A DNA stretch of 64,000 nucleotides from Pieris napi (Eukaryota; Arthropoda; Insecta; Lepidoptera; Pieridae). The translations under genes and the position numbers were made by a program. Below, in pieces: positions 10,857-21,857 of this stretch; within the stretch, counting starts at the first letter, position 1; each line of letters starts with the position of its first letter. The DNA is taken from contig NC_062241.1 of the NCBI RefSeq assembly GCF_905475465.1, positions 7,378,001 through 7,442,000 of the forward strand. The letters run 5' to 3'. The notes under the pieces are model-generated. The model searched no databases, was not told the DNA's origin, and worked only from the letters and a program-made list of their open reading frames with translations.

Positions 10857-12125
10857 GTTTGACACTCCGCTAATGAGGAAACTTTCTATTGTCATCACAA
10901 ACGCATTTCAAGATGTCCGCATTACTAGTGCTGCGCCAATGTCGATAAGTTGCGATCGCTTATCGCCTGACAACGCGGAACCGTCGGAAGCTTTGGTATT
11001 ATCGATGCGCTGTAGATTATGAAATGAAATTGCATCATGCGTAAACTTATTTTAGATTGTTGATTGTAATCTAGATTTTATTTAAAACGATTGCGCTGTA
11101 ATTGATTGCAATAATATGTGGCGTTAAAATTAAGTATTCTTTTAGTTTAGTTTAACTATTATCAATAATAAAGTTAACCTAACTTATAATATCATCACAA
11201 GAAGCCAAAACAAGATAAATATTACATAGAACTGTATTTATTTCCAAAAGGTAACATGTTACCTTTAACAAAATAACAACATGTTGTTTTTAAATAATGG
11301 AGGTCTCACACTACATCACAGTGGCTCTAGCACAAGCTCATAAATGTTAACTATAGTATTTTAATTGTAGTTTCTGACTCTTTGTTCAAAGTTAATAATA
11401 TTGTGTTATAAACACTGTAGTCTAGCCGTGATCTACTTTTGTTTGACATCTCATAGTGCATTAACGAGCAAACTTTCTATTGTCATCGCCATTGCATTTG
11501 AAGTCAGTTGGGTTGAGATTTTATCGATAAAGCGATTTCTTATCACTGGCTGAGACATCGAGATTGATATTTATTTACAGTCAACGTGTAATATCAGTCT
11601 TTGAATATATTACAGTCATTGTTAGTACAAGTTGGTTTTTAATTTTAATTGTTTAATAGATTGTTAATATGTTAATTTTTTCAATATTAATTTAGCGTTA
11701 TCCATTCGTTCTTTTTAATATTTATTTTTTATATTTACCTGGAAGAGACCACCAATACGGCTGCCTTCTTAAGTATTTAAGTTTCCCGCTGTTATTATAT
11801 AGTAAAGTATTAAATAAACAATTTAATATATTAATTTAATTCTAATAACAAGATTTACCAAATTCTACTCCGTATAGTTATGTTCTGATAATTAATTTCA
11901 ATGAATAATGGCTAAATGCTCAGAACCGAATTCCATTTCAACTAAATTCTACATAACACAAATTGAGCTAATTCGAAGTTTAGGAGAATGGTTAGCATTC
12001 CCACTGAAACCGATTCGGGACCTTCGATTGCGTAAGTCGAAAGTGTAACAAGGTTAACTATGAGTTAATAGTCGCTATGCAGCGAATATCGATCATTCGT
12101 TGACGCTGATTTATCGATATCGATG
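10857..12125. promoter_or_regulatory. CGATA/TATCGATA motif cluster with a diverged internal duplication
   Basis: Motifs seen: CGATA 10943-10947, TATCG 10961-10965, TATCGATG 11000-11007, TATCGATA 11522-11529, TATCGAT 12087-12093, TATCGATA 12112-12119. In Drosophila TATCGATA is the DREF site and CGATA clusters bind BEAF-32. Two segments also resemble each other (10857-10912 and 11441-11504), sharing GTTTGACA, then AAACTTTCTATTGTCATC and GCATTT. No transposon signature is visible. A regulatory or boundary role is inference from motif density only. Confidence 0.3.
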
Positions 12126-12523
12126 TTTTGACGTGTGTCACTACTAATCTTTTTTTGAATGACATTATTAACTGTTTGTTTAGCATGCAATTAGAACATG
12201 TTTTCTTCAGTGAATAAATTTTATAAGTGAATCGTTTTTATGTTACAGTTTAAGACTAGCTAAACGTAATAATATCAAAAAACACGGTAACATGCATTTC
12301 TAAACGTATTGTGCGTTCAAATGCTTGAAATAAACAATTTACATTTATATTTTTTCATATTATTTGATATTATCATTTAAGAACCAAAATTCTATGACGT
12401 GTAGTTATCAGAAGTCAGAGAAAGGATAATTGTAATGAGCTCCGTAAAATAAAATATGAAAGCTCGGTTTGTAAGCATACATGTAACGACAAAATAATTA
12501 TAGTTTGGTATACACTCTTATTA
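12126..12523. other. non-coding stretch, nothing recognised
   Basis: A+T-rich; nothing to report. Confidence 0.45.
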
Positions 12524-12730
12524 CAGTGTTGACCAAGACTTCAACGTGCGACTCTCATCCTTGAGGTCGTAGGTTCGAGCCCCGGCAGTGCACCTATAGA
12601 CTTACTGTCTATATGCGCATCGTTACCGCTCGCAAGAGTCATCGTTCGTACGGTGAAGGAAATATCGTGAGGAAACCGGCATGTCATAGAAGGAAAAAGT
12701 CGACAGAAATCTGAGGCTAAAAGGCCGGCC
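12524..12730 (+). repeat. tRNA-derived SINE (main family)
   Basis: Head CAGTGTTGACCAAGACTTCA has a damaged A box, but the B box GGTTCGAGCCCC (12571-12582) is intact. The body includes GTACGGTGAAGGAAATATCG and GAGGAAACCGGCATG. The normal central block between AAGTCGACGG and CAGAAATCTGAGG is deleted, and the copy ends in AAAAGGCC. The 76-codon minus frame across it is fortuitous. Confidence 0.8.
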
Positions 12731-14023
12731 GCACACATACATATTATAAGGATTATAGCGTACACACTCATGCATTAATAAGACAGTACAAAAACTGTAC
12801 ACGTCCTGACCTTTAATCAGTACAAATCCTTAACATACCGTCCAATTAACAGATAAGGACTTTCAGCCATCACGACAATGTGTTGTAGATAAAGCTATAC
12901 ATTTTCCCGCTTAATCCTCAAACCTGTTCCTACATAACAACCGTCAACATACTTTCATATAACACTATCTTGGATCTAGCTCCCGTCAGGAGTACGGTGG
13001 CCATTATGTGGCCGTTTTAGAAGATTTTATGATAAATATAATTGATTTGTGATATTTGAATTTATTTACAAAACAAATTTCAATTACATATTTTTAATGG
13101 TGTTTATTAAAATTTTAAATAAGGTATAAGTTATAAATAAGATAAATATCAAATCATACAAATGATTTGTTAAATTTATTAAATTTGAATTAAACGAAAT
13201 TATTAAGTAAACGTAGTAAACGTTTATTCCTTCATAATAGATTTAACTTAGTGTTGGTGTACAGCGCTATTGGGTATTTAATATTGGTATGTATGGTCAC
13301 CCTACTTCCTTTATCTATCTTTCTGGCGAGTTAATCGCCAGCACAATCTTATCTGAACATCGTTAGTGGTAAAAGTGATGGTAATCGCACGTGTGTTGAT
13401 TTGTGAGCTCCACTGAGCTTTCCTCCAACCATTTCTAGCCTTGCTGGTTTTGGTTCCGCCTAAAGGGTTAACTATCTATAAAGAAAGACTGGGTATAAAG
13501 TGTTTTTTTCTCTATCGAAATATTATGTAAATTATAAAGCTTGATTAAGCATATTATATCAAACTTTTCAGATGAAGCTCCTTTATCATACTTATCATAA
13601 TTATATATATAAAAATAAACGTTTAAGAAATTAATTTATTTTATTTTAATAATCAAATTATGTTATCACTACTAAAGTTCGGTCAAAGGATATAGGATCT
13701 ACGAGATCATTTATTTGATTATGAGAGAAAAGTTTATACGAAGTGAAATCTAAGATTAAACAATTATAAAGTTGGCAGATCACGAAGATCCCAAGGTGGG
13801 CTGAATTTTAATTAATTCTGCCCCAGACAATGGCCCAACTAGCGAAGATAATTGGCCGCGCAACGATCGTGTAATTGCACGTCACATAATAATATTAGCT
13901 TTATTTTCCTCACTAGGCGATGCTCACTAAAGGTAACCATTTCTATGGTCTCTCAATCCGATTCATATATAGAGGTTATAGATATATATATAAATAGTTA
14001 GTGTTTCAATTTTTTTTAAATGT
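12731..14023. other. non-coding stretch, nothing recognised
   Basis: No frame, repeat or structure that I can support. Confidence 0.45.
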
Positions 14024-14200
14024 AGGTACACGCGTTAGAAGTAATACTTCTGTGGCGTAACAAGATAAAAATTTGTAGAAAAACGACACTAACAATAGAA
14101 AAAACTAAAATGTTGACTATAGCTAACTCCAGAGTGACGGTTTTTTGTGACAGTGGCGCGCGCATCGTAAAAATTTACTCTCATCATTTTTCCAATATAG
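14024..14200 (-). mobile_element. diverged partial copy of the AAGTTATACTTCTT MITE-like family
   Basis: Reverse-complement relative of the two full copies at 28847-29197 and 33787-34168: an end block GTACACGCGTTAGAAGTAAT then ACTTCTGTGGCG at 14024-14060, and GTGACAGTGGCGCGCGCATC then GTAAAAATTTACTCTCATCA at 14150-14190, matching the GATGAGAGTGAAATTTTACG and CGCGCGCACCGTGACAC blocks of the others. The second terminal block is missing and the middle is shortened. Confidence 0.6.
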
Positions 14201-14829
14201 TTTTAATTGTGTCATTACAACCTTACATAAGAAATAAGTTATAAGTTTGCAAGAAAGATGTCAGTAGATTCAAGTCTATTATACTTTAAAACGAAAGCAT
14301 AAAACCAAGTGCCAAATAATATACTGAAAGATTTTTGAACAGGTCAGAGAAACGCTGGAAGTATGTACTTGATATATTGCGTACAATCCGCCAAAGCGTA
14401 TCTTGAATCCAAATTGTTTCAAAACGAACGTTTGTTTTAAAGATTCCAATGGATTTCAAAGATTCGTTGACTTTTCAATAATATTTGTATGTTTTGTTTT
14501 AAACATCTTGGAGATTGTATTCACCCTCTAATAAGCTTAGCTTTCACACGTTGCGGCAGTCATAAAAACAAAAGATACAATCTTTGCGCGCGGAAATACC
14601 TATCTAAAATCTCACCGTAGCTATCTGATGCTAAGATCGGAATCTTGAATGTGTCAATATTATAGAAATTGTTTAGAAATGGTAGAATACGTAACCTATT
14701 TTGCTGAATTTTAAAATATAATTGTTGTTTATATAATAAAATTGCATAATGCATATATCACATGTAAAACGTAGATAGACGCAAATTTTTATCGAAATCA
14801 ATCAATGGACTATGAACAAAAATTAGTGA
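14201..14829. other. non-coding stretch, nothing recognised
   Basis: A 64-codon minus frame at 14560-14754 has no recognisable motif and I do not annotate it. Confidence 0.4.
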
Positions 14830-15446
14830 AGCGAACGATATGTCGATAGTGAGCGGCAAATCGAGTGTAAATTCAATTATGCTCCCGGCTATATTTTCAC
14901 TTTTGAGTGTGTCTTAAATTGATTAATAGTTATTGATTAGTAGAAAAAGTAGTTACATACATTCATTTGAATAATTATAATCCTTGCTTCATTGCAATCG
15001 CTTCGAGTTTCTAGTTATAAGTATTAAAGTTTTTGAAATAAAAAATAAAAATCTCTTGTTTGCAAAGCACTCCAGATTAGCGATAGTCGGCTTTGCGTAT
15101 TTGATATCGTAACGATATTTCCCCATTTTGTTTCACCATTTACTATCACACGTCAACGTCCAACAAAGCGATCCTTAGTGAAATGTAACTAGCTCTTAGC
15201 ATGCGCTTGATTGAGCCGAGAGAGCCCAATCGACACTAGTTAGCTGTCAGGAGTGACGCAAACCGTTCTGCGACACGCAATTTCACACTGATTGTGGGAA
15301 CGTTTGTATTGCCCTCTTCCGTTAAAATAGTGAATTAAGTGCAATGGAACACGACACGATAAATATCCCTTTGAAGGGATGTAGGAAAGGATGTTGTGAA
15401 ATAATTGTTGGTTTTCGACGCACTGTTCTGTTGAAAGCTATTTTAT
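14830..15446 (+). other. mixed-composition island with CGATA motifs and a 33-codon frame
   Basis: Less A+T-rich than its surroundings, with no transposon signature. CGATA occurs at 14836, 14844, 15081 and 15113, with TATCG at 15105. An ATG at 15344 opens a 33-codon frame ending at 15446 that contains two CxxC-like clusters (KGCRKGCCE). It could be a promoter region with a small 5' exon or a short peptide frame, or chance. I see no convincing splice donor inside it. Confidence 0.2.
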
Positions 15447-17430
15447 AAGTTCATAAGAAAAGAGTTTACCGGCTATAATAATATCTATAGGAATCTGCAT
15501 CTTGGAATATAATTTATGAATCAGCAATAAATATGAAAAAATACTGAAAAGACTAATTTTACATATTAAAAAAGATTTTTATTAAATGACAAAACTGTTA
15601 TTTTTTGCAAAACTTCTAACCAGAAACTTAAATATTTAAACGATTATATATTCCCTATGGAGAAGGCTCATACCCAAATTGAACCCCATTTCTTGGGAAA
15701 TTCAAATTAATATTATAGTAACTCAATAACATTAACACATAAAACTAAAGTATACTAACATTTCAGTATGATATATCAAATTTAATTGAATTTTAAAAAA
15801 TATAACTCTACGTAGCGTCACCAAAACTAATTTATATCAAGACTGTAAGAAAATTATAATAATATCATTACCTACAAAGATTGTGTGTTAAAGACGACAA
15901 AAACCTCATCATTACCATCGCACAGATTCCGAGGAGTGCAATTTGTCAATCACATCAACCTGAATGCCAGACTAACCTTATGGCAATTATTATAAATCCA
16001 AGTAATCACGTCGACTTGTTTACTGATCAATTAGAATTTTATATATATTGCACCCATTTATACTATTTCTCGCGACGTTACTATACATTCACAATAAAGA
16101 TTAAAACCTTTTTTCCTTGCCTTTAATAACCGGCAACTCACTCAGCGTATCACTTAACATTATGTAGCTTCCTGCCGATTGGCCCCTATTCTATGAATAA
16201 TAAAAGTGGAAGTGCATGTGCAGGTTAAGAACCAAGCTGATTTGCAATATCTTAATATTTGAGATGATAGACTAAAAATTATAGTATTTACATATTCTTA
16301 ATTCTCGTAAACTGCTAAAGAGTCCTCAAATTTTGGTGATTTCATTTGCTCTGAATGCTGTAACAGTAATTAATGTTTCAAATTTGTTTGTATGCCGTTG
16401 AATACGTTCTATATTTATCTAGTCTTAGTGGAAATGAAATTAATATGTATACCTAGCAACAATACTAAAGGTTAAACTCTTTATGTTAGCAACATTTTCT
16501 ATTTTCTAGAAGTTAATATACCATACATTTTCACTTCATTACAACCTAAATGGTATAAAGTCGACAGACGTTTCAATGGTACGATCCATTATACATTTGA
16601 ATGAATAACATTCACACATAAATTTCGTATTGGAAATTAGCTCTGGCAACACCGTTATATGCAAAGGAGCTTGACAGATTGCTTTATCGATATATCTTTT
16701 GACATCTCTATTGGATATTCAAGTATGGGCACGGACATAATATTTTTATGTCGCGAAAGACGGCAAACTTAAGACATCCTTGAATGTTTTATATGTGCTG
16801 TAAAAAGTGGGTCGGTAAATGGAGTTACTAAATGTAATATTACATTACAGGCATACTTGTGTCTGCATAACCTAAAAGTAGTTTTGGCCTAACACGTGGA
16901 ATAATTTCATTAGACTCGATCCGTTTATGTATGTGCCATGAATTAGACTTTATTTAAAAATTTGCAATAGACAATAATGCCTTATTACAGTGTCAATATT
17001 GTATACAAAATAAATTCAAGTCTATTTTACTGTAAATATTTAAATACAATTGTGCAAATTCCTTCATTATTTTACTTAAACGCATTCTAAAAAAACGCTC
17101 AGCTAATATTCACAAAACGTCTAATCAAATATTTTAAGTGAAAAAAAGTATTATTCCTCTTTGAAAGAGGAAAAACAAAAGGAAAAATTTTAAATGGAGC
17201 ACAATTAATTTCGCAGTCAAACAAAAGCTCAACAATTAAGAGAGGTCATTGACTTGCTAATTCCAATTTCACTATCAATTGAAATGTAGAGGAAACATAG
17301 AATTAGGAAGTGATATGTGGGCCTTATAATTAAACTTAATTGATGTTTATTGCGAGTTATTGTGCGCATGCGTAGCATTAAAAAGGGTAAATTTATGATG
17401 AGATTATGATCTGGTAGACTTTTCTAAATA
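15447..17430. other. non-coding stretch
   Basis: No repeat recognised. One TATCGATA occurs at 16685-16692. The 81-codon frame at 15881-16126 shows no domain and no family resemblance. Confidence 0.45.
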
Positions 17431-17603
17431 GCTGTGTTAACCTAGTGGATTCAACCTGCGACTCTGGTCTGGGGTCGTAGGTTCGATCCCCGGCTGTGCA
17501 CCAATGATAGGTCTAAGTGCGCATTAAAAACTCGCTGTTACGGTGAAGGAAAACATCACGAGGAACCCGGATCTGAAACCTAAAAGGTTGGAGCTTAATG
17601 ATT
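17431..17603 (+). repeat. tRNA-derived SINE (main family), shortened
   Basis: Head GCTGTGTTAACCTAGTGGAT with an A box, B box GGTTCGATCCCC at about 17480-17491, then GGCTGTGCACCAATGATAGG and GGTGAAGGAAAACATCACG. The central part from GTCGAC to the stretch before CTGAAACCTAAAAGGTT is missing. Confidence 0.8.
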
Positions 17604-17788
17604 TTTTTTTAAATTACCCTAACCAATTTGTGAAAACGACTATAAGAAAATAAATAAAAAAACTACTATGTAAATTGTATGTTAAGTAACGCTCTTATAG
17701 AATTGTGGTAAGGGAATTTGTAGTACATCATGCACTTATTATATAAGTATGTATGTGCAAGTTAGTGTTTACCAAATCCCCGTAGCTT

Positions 17789-17949
17789 GGCTAGGCTACG
17801 CTGTTACCTTGTCCTGCTCCGGGCGATTGTTGGTGGCGCCGTGGGGTTTTAGTGGGTATACACAACAGCGAGTCCCACATAACCCTTCCCCACCAGGTGA
17901 ACCGTGCGGCGGGAGGGTATGTGTAACGCATTTCCCCACGGAAAAAAAA
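17789..17949 (+). mobile_element. 5'-truncated non-LTR retrotransposon 3' UTR with 11-bp target duplication
   Basis: A G+C-rich 161-bp insert ends in GGAAAAAAAA and is flanked by an exact 11-bp direct repeat CCCCGTAGCTT (17778-17788 and 17950-17960). Poly(A) plus target duplication is the footprint of target-primed reverse transcription. The insert holds paired blocks such as GGTTTTAGTGGGTATACACA and GTAACGCATTTCCCCACGG and no protein-coding remnant. The 106-codon frame over it spans insert and flank and is a shadow. Confidence 0.75.
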
Positions 17950-17960
17950 CCCCGTAGCTT

Positions 17961-18518
17961 CGTCGTTCACGTATATGCCGCTATGGTTAGCCCAGATGTC
18001 ATGTTGGATTCACGGAAACAATACGTAAAACATAACCTATTTGCCTTAATCGATCATTGTAAAATGTAGAAGTGGCTGGCTTTCAACTAAAATGACACGT
18101 GTCGAAACTTTAAATTGAAAACGGCCTTTTGATTTACAAATTTCGATTGATTTATAATATCGGTTGAATAAAAGTACTCACGAAATTTCAATTCAATTTC
18201 ACTGATTTACAATTCAAAACACCTTTCAATATAACCTTTATAACATTCATGGGAATTATAATTTTTCTATACAAATTTGTAGGCTTTCAGATGCGTTCGA
18301 TTTTATAATGAGGTACCGATTTTTTTTATGAAATAGGAAGACGTTAAGGTAGATCGGAGGTTTGTTCTAATTCTATATTAATCTAAATTCTATAATAAAT
18401 GATCATAATTTTGTACCTAAATACCTTTTTAATAATATCCATACAATCTTTAAACCGCTAGAAAAGTATGGCTTAAGTAAATAATAATAATCGCGTTAAC
18501 ATCCACTAAAGATATAAT
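17961..18518. other. non-coding stretch, nothing recognised
   Basis: A+T-rich; several variants of AATTTCAATT-like words but no defined repeat. Confidence 0.4.
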
Positions 18519-18812
18519 ATAATATCTAATATATAAAATTCTCGTTTCGCGGTGTTTGTAGTTAAACTGCTCCGAAACGGCTTGACCGATTCTCATGGAT
18601 TTTTTTTTGCATATTGGGTATGTCTGAGAATCGGACAACATCTATTTTTCATCCCCCTAAATGTTAAGGGTAGTCCACGCCTAAATTTTTTTTTAAATTT
18701 TTAGATAATTTTTTAATTTTTTTTTATGATACAGCATTAAAAAATACATACAATCCCCTAACTTTCATTATAAATGATACACATGGCAAAACAACGTTTG
18801 CCCGGTTAGGTA
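18519..18812 (-). repeat. dispersed repeat, 3'-end type (family shared with 50562-50865)
   Basis: Reverse complement of the copy at 50562-50865: ATATCTAATATATAAAATTC, TCGCGGTGTTTGTAGTTAAA, CTGAGAATCGGACAACATCT, AATGTTAAGGGTAGTCCACG and, at the far end, CAACGTTTGCCCGGTTAGG. Length about 290-300 bp in both copies. No frame. The head (CCGG.AAACG) and a tail ending TTATATAT..TTAGAT suggest the 3' part of a non-LTR element or a non-autonomous element; I cannot settle which. Confidence 0.75.
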
Positions 18813-19130
18813 GTATATTATATAAACATCGAAGCTATTAACTATACCTCAGTACTATGATAGAAATGTATTTGAAGTTATATAAAACGATAAAGGTTTG
18901 ACCAGTTTTATTACATTGTAACAGTCGTGAATTAAACAAAAGTATATTACCACGATACGTGGCTCACAATGCAGGAGTTAAGATAAAATTAGATAAATAT
19001 AAGATATTACTTGCTCCGTGTAGTGAACTTAGTGATGTGCCACAAGTTTATTTAATGCATTATATTTATATTATGCGATTACACGTTTTTTATTTTGAAT
19101 AGTTAAATTCGTTTGTAATTTGAAGTATCT
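18813..19130. other. non-coding stretch, nothing recognised
   Basis: A+T-rich; nothing recognised. Confidence 0.4.
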
Positions 19131-19761
19131 ATGGATTATGTTCTAAAGAGGGCTATTCTTGCAATCTATAATTTAAAATGTAGGGAATCTGTTAGAGATA
19201 AATTCAAGGAAATTAATATACTTACCTTTCCCTCGCAATATATTTATGAAAATATTTTGTATGTATACAAAAATAGTGATAAGTTTACTAGAATAGAACA
19301 TACGCACAATGTTAATACTCGGAACAAACGCAGGCTGCAATTTCCCCGTACTAGACAATCTAAAGTTAGTAATTCTTTTTTGGAAAAAGGGCTACTCTTC
19401 TTTAATAAAATCCCAGAGGCTCTTTTATCTCTGCCTTTTAATAAATTTATGAAATGTATTAAAGAAAAGCTGTGTAAAAAGGCTTACTATAAAGTTAACG
19501 ATTATCTAGTTGATAAAAGGGCCTGGGACTAGTGCTAGACAAGCTACTTTTAATTAATTTGCGATATTTGTTTTAAAATAAGTGTTGTATGATGATTTGC
19601 TATTTTAAAAGAGTACCGAGAGCTTTTTACGCCTGCTTTTTCTTCCGGCCTACACCCCCTGTCTTCTTTGCCGATGTGTAGGGATGCCTACAAATTCAAA
19701 TTTAATGACGTGGAATAAGTGATACATGTATCTTATGTTCCATAATAAACATATTTTATTT
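19131..19761 (+). pseudogene. 5'-truncated non-LTR retrotransposon: RT C-terminal region plus 3' UTR
   Basis: An uninterrupted 133-codon frame (19131-19532) encodes the end of a LINE ORF2: RAILAIYNLK, FPSQYIYENILYVYKN, HNVNTRNKRRLQFPRTR, FFNKIPEALLSLP, KKAYYKVNDYLVDKRAWD and stop. This segment lies downstream of the RT catalytic core; the YxDD box, endonuclease and ORF1 are absent. The 3' UTR runs to AATAAACATATTTTATTTTT. The minus-strand copies at 37283-37775 and 56412-56795 share both the coding tail and the 3' UTR. The starting M is internal to the original protein. With no stops, this is probably the youngest of the set here. Confidence 0.85.
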
Positions 19762-20592
19762 TTAAATATCAAGTCAATGAACAAAGTAGTTCAGTACAGT
19801 AATGCGAGAGGATTATTTGAATACAAAAAAATATTCATAATAAATGATTGCTTATAGATAACACATTCAAATTTATAAAATTATATTTATTACAAATTAC
19901 ATTTTTGTTTAAACGGATACCATATTATTATAACTGATTCGCAGTTATAATCTATAGTTTCATAGTCATAATCGTATTATTCAATTTAATTACCGTATAT
20001 TGACGAAAGTATCGATAGCCCATTACATCACTTCACCCCTTGAAGCACAGTGGGAACGTGCGTATAAATAAAATAGTCGGAGTTACGATAAAATTATGAT
20101 ATAATTATTGCACTAGGGTCTACTTTATACGCCGCCAGATCGCGAAACTGACTCTTAATTGAGCCCACACATAGAAAATATTCGCCAGTCTTGGTCTTTA
20201 AGAGGGAAGGAAACAAAAGACTGATGCATCGTATCTATAGGTAGTTTCAGTAATAAGAAGTGTTAAGTAAATTTCCACCAATCACTTTAAATTGTTCCTT
20301 ATTCATACTATATTCTGATACAGTTTTAGCCTGTCGCCAAGGTCACCCTTTAAATGCTGATTTTTTCTGTGACGTTCTTTGAATTTAATACAAAATATAC
20401 TTTATTATTTATACAAGACCAATTGTTAATAGTAATTAATCATCTGATCTGTATGTAATCCTCAATGAAAGGTGCCAAAATGAATTAAGAGATGTAATAA
20501 GAAACATTATTAATTACAAATATTAAATTAATATATAAAGAGTAAAAATGTTAAGAGGAAAAAATATTTTGAACGAATAAGTATCGCAATAC
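19762..20592. other. non-coding stretch, nothing recognised
   Basis: No repeat recognised. Confidence 0.45.
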
Positions 20593-21044
20593 AGCGAGGA
20601 AATGTCATCAGCGTTAAAGGTATCTGTCACAGGGACCATTTTTTTTTTAATTTTCTTTTTTTTTAAATTACTATGTAGGTGAAGAAAATTGTAAATACTG
20701 TATATTTGATTGTTATGATTAAGTACTAATAATTAATAAAGTATATCTAAATACCTAAAACATTTAAAAAAAACCAAAAATCAGTGGCGCTACAACCTCT
20801 TTAGGTCTTGGCCTCAGATTTCTGAATCTGTTTCATGATCATTTTAAATCTAATAGGCAAGTAGGTGATCAGCCTCCAGTGCCTGACACACGCCGTCGAC
20901 TTTTTGGGTCTAAGACATGTCGGTTTCCTCACAATGTTTTCCTTCACCGTTCGAGCAAATGTCCATTGGTGCAAAGCCGGGGATCGAACCTACGACCTCA
21001 GGTATGAGAGTCTCACGCTGAAGCCACTAGGCCAACACTGCTCT
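20593..21044 (-). repeat. tRNA-derived SINE (main family) with an extended 3' end
   Basis: Reading the minus strand from 21044: head AGAGCAGTGTTGGCCTAGTGG (A box), B box GGTTCGATCCCC, the family body, and the usual conserved end near GTAGCGCCACTGAT (about 20785). Instead of stopping there, about 190 bp more follow, ending CCTGTGACAGATACC, then AACGCTGATGACATTTCCTC and GCT. The same extension is present at 22215-22546, so it belongs to the element. No target duplication is evident. Confidence 0.8.
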
Positions 21045-21177
21045 AAAACATTTCAAACACGCGTTTATTTTGATTATTCAGATTAAGATCATTTATCGTT
21101 ATGTAGGTAGATGATTGAATATGCACTTTAAGCTATTTAGAAATTCTACTTAGCATTTTAGGCTTTATGTATTTATT

Positions 21178-21282
21178 CTTCTTCTTTTGGTGCCTGTCCT
21201 GGAGGTTGGCCGTCAGTCTCGTGAAGCGTGTCTTGTCCTGTGCGTGATGCAGCAACTCTTCCGCAGTCATGCCATTATGTAT
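21178..21282 (-). pseudogene. short non-LTR retrotransposon C-terminal fragment
   Basis: The minus strand translates without a stop over about 34 codons as MTAEELLHHAQDKTRF then TRLTANLQDRHQKKK. I associate this type of tail (a basic stretch with ...R.LTANLQ) with insect LINE ORF2 ends. No flanking RT domain is visible. Confidence 0.45.
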
Positions 21283-21857
21283 TTATTATAAGAGCAAAAT
21301 CAATGAATTTACGATAAATAATATAAATATTTGAGCTCACTGGTTTTAGAACGAAAAGCTAAAGTAATTCCAATTATTCCAATCAAGTGCGGATGGGATT
21401 CCTTTTATTGCCTTAATTGAAAAGTTATCTGCGGTATCTGGCTTTTAAACAAGCACATTGCTCTCTAATCAAGCCTAGGTTTGATGAAATTCCTTTAATC
21501 AATTATTTTGTCTTCGGAATTAGAGAACCCTATTTAACAGACTTGAAAAATTTTAAGAAATCAAGACAATTTTTCTGATTATTATCTAGTTTAGTTTTCG
21601 ATAAATTGTGTTGAACCTCATACAAAAAAGGGTGTTTGATTATTTGGTTTGTTCATGGCATGATATGACTATTCAGTAAGGTTTTATTACTATCTAGTAT
21701 AAATTCTGCTGAATTATACAAACAATTACGAGTACAATGAAAAGTCTTAAAGTGCTCGCGTAATAGCGATAAGAATGTCCTTTGTACTCATGTCTTGTGA
21801 TTTTTGAGGTAAAATGAAAAAAGCTTATAATAATTTTTGAGGGAATTTTCATAAATT
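21283..21857. other. non-coding stretch, nothing recognised
   Basis: No repeat recognised. Confidence 0.4.

Noticed and set aside
15881..16126. 81-codon open frame
   Set aside because: No motif, A+T-rich codons, no exon signals; length expected by chance here.
17749..18069. 106-codon open frame
   Set aside because: It runs through a LINE 3' UTR, both target duplications and flanking sequence; no protein motif.
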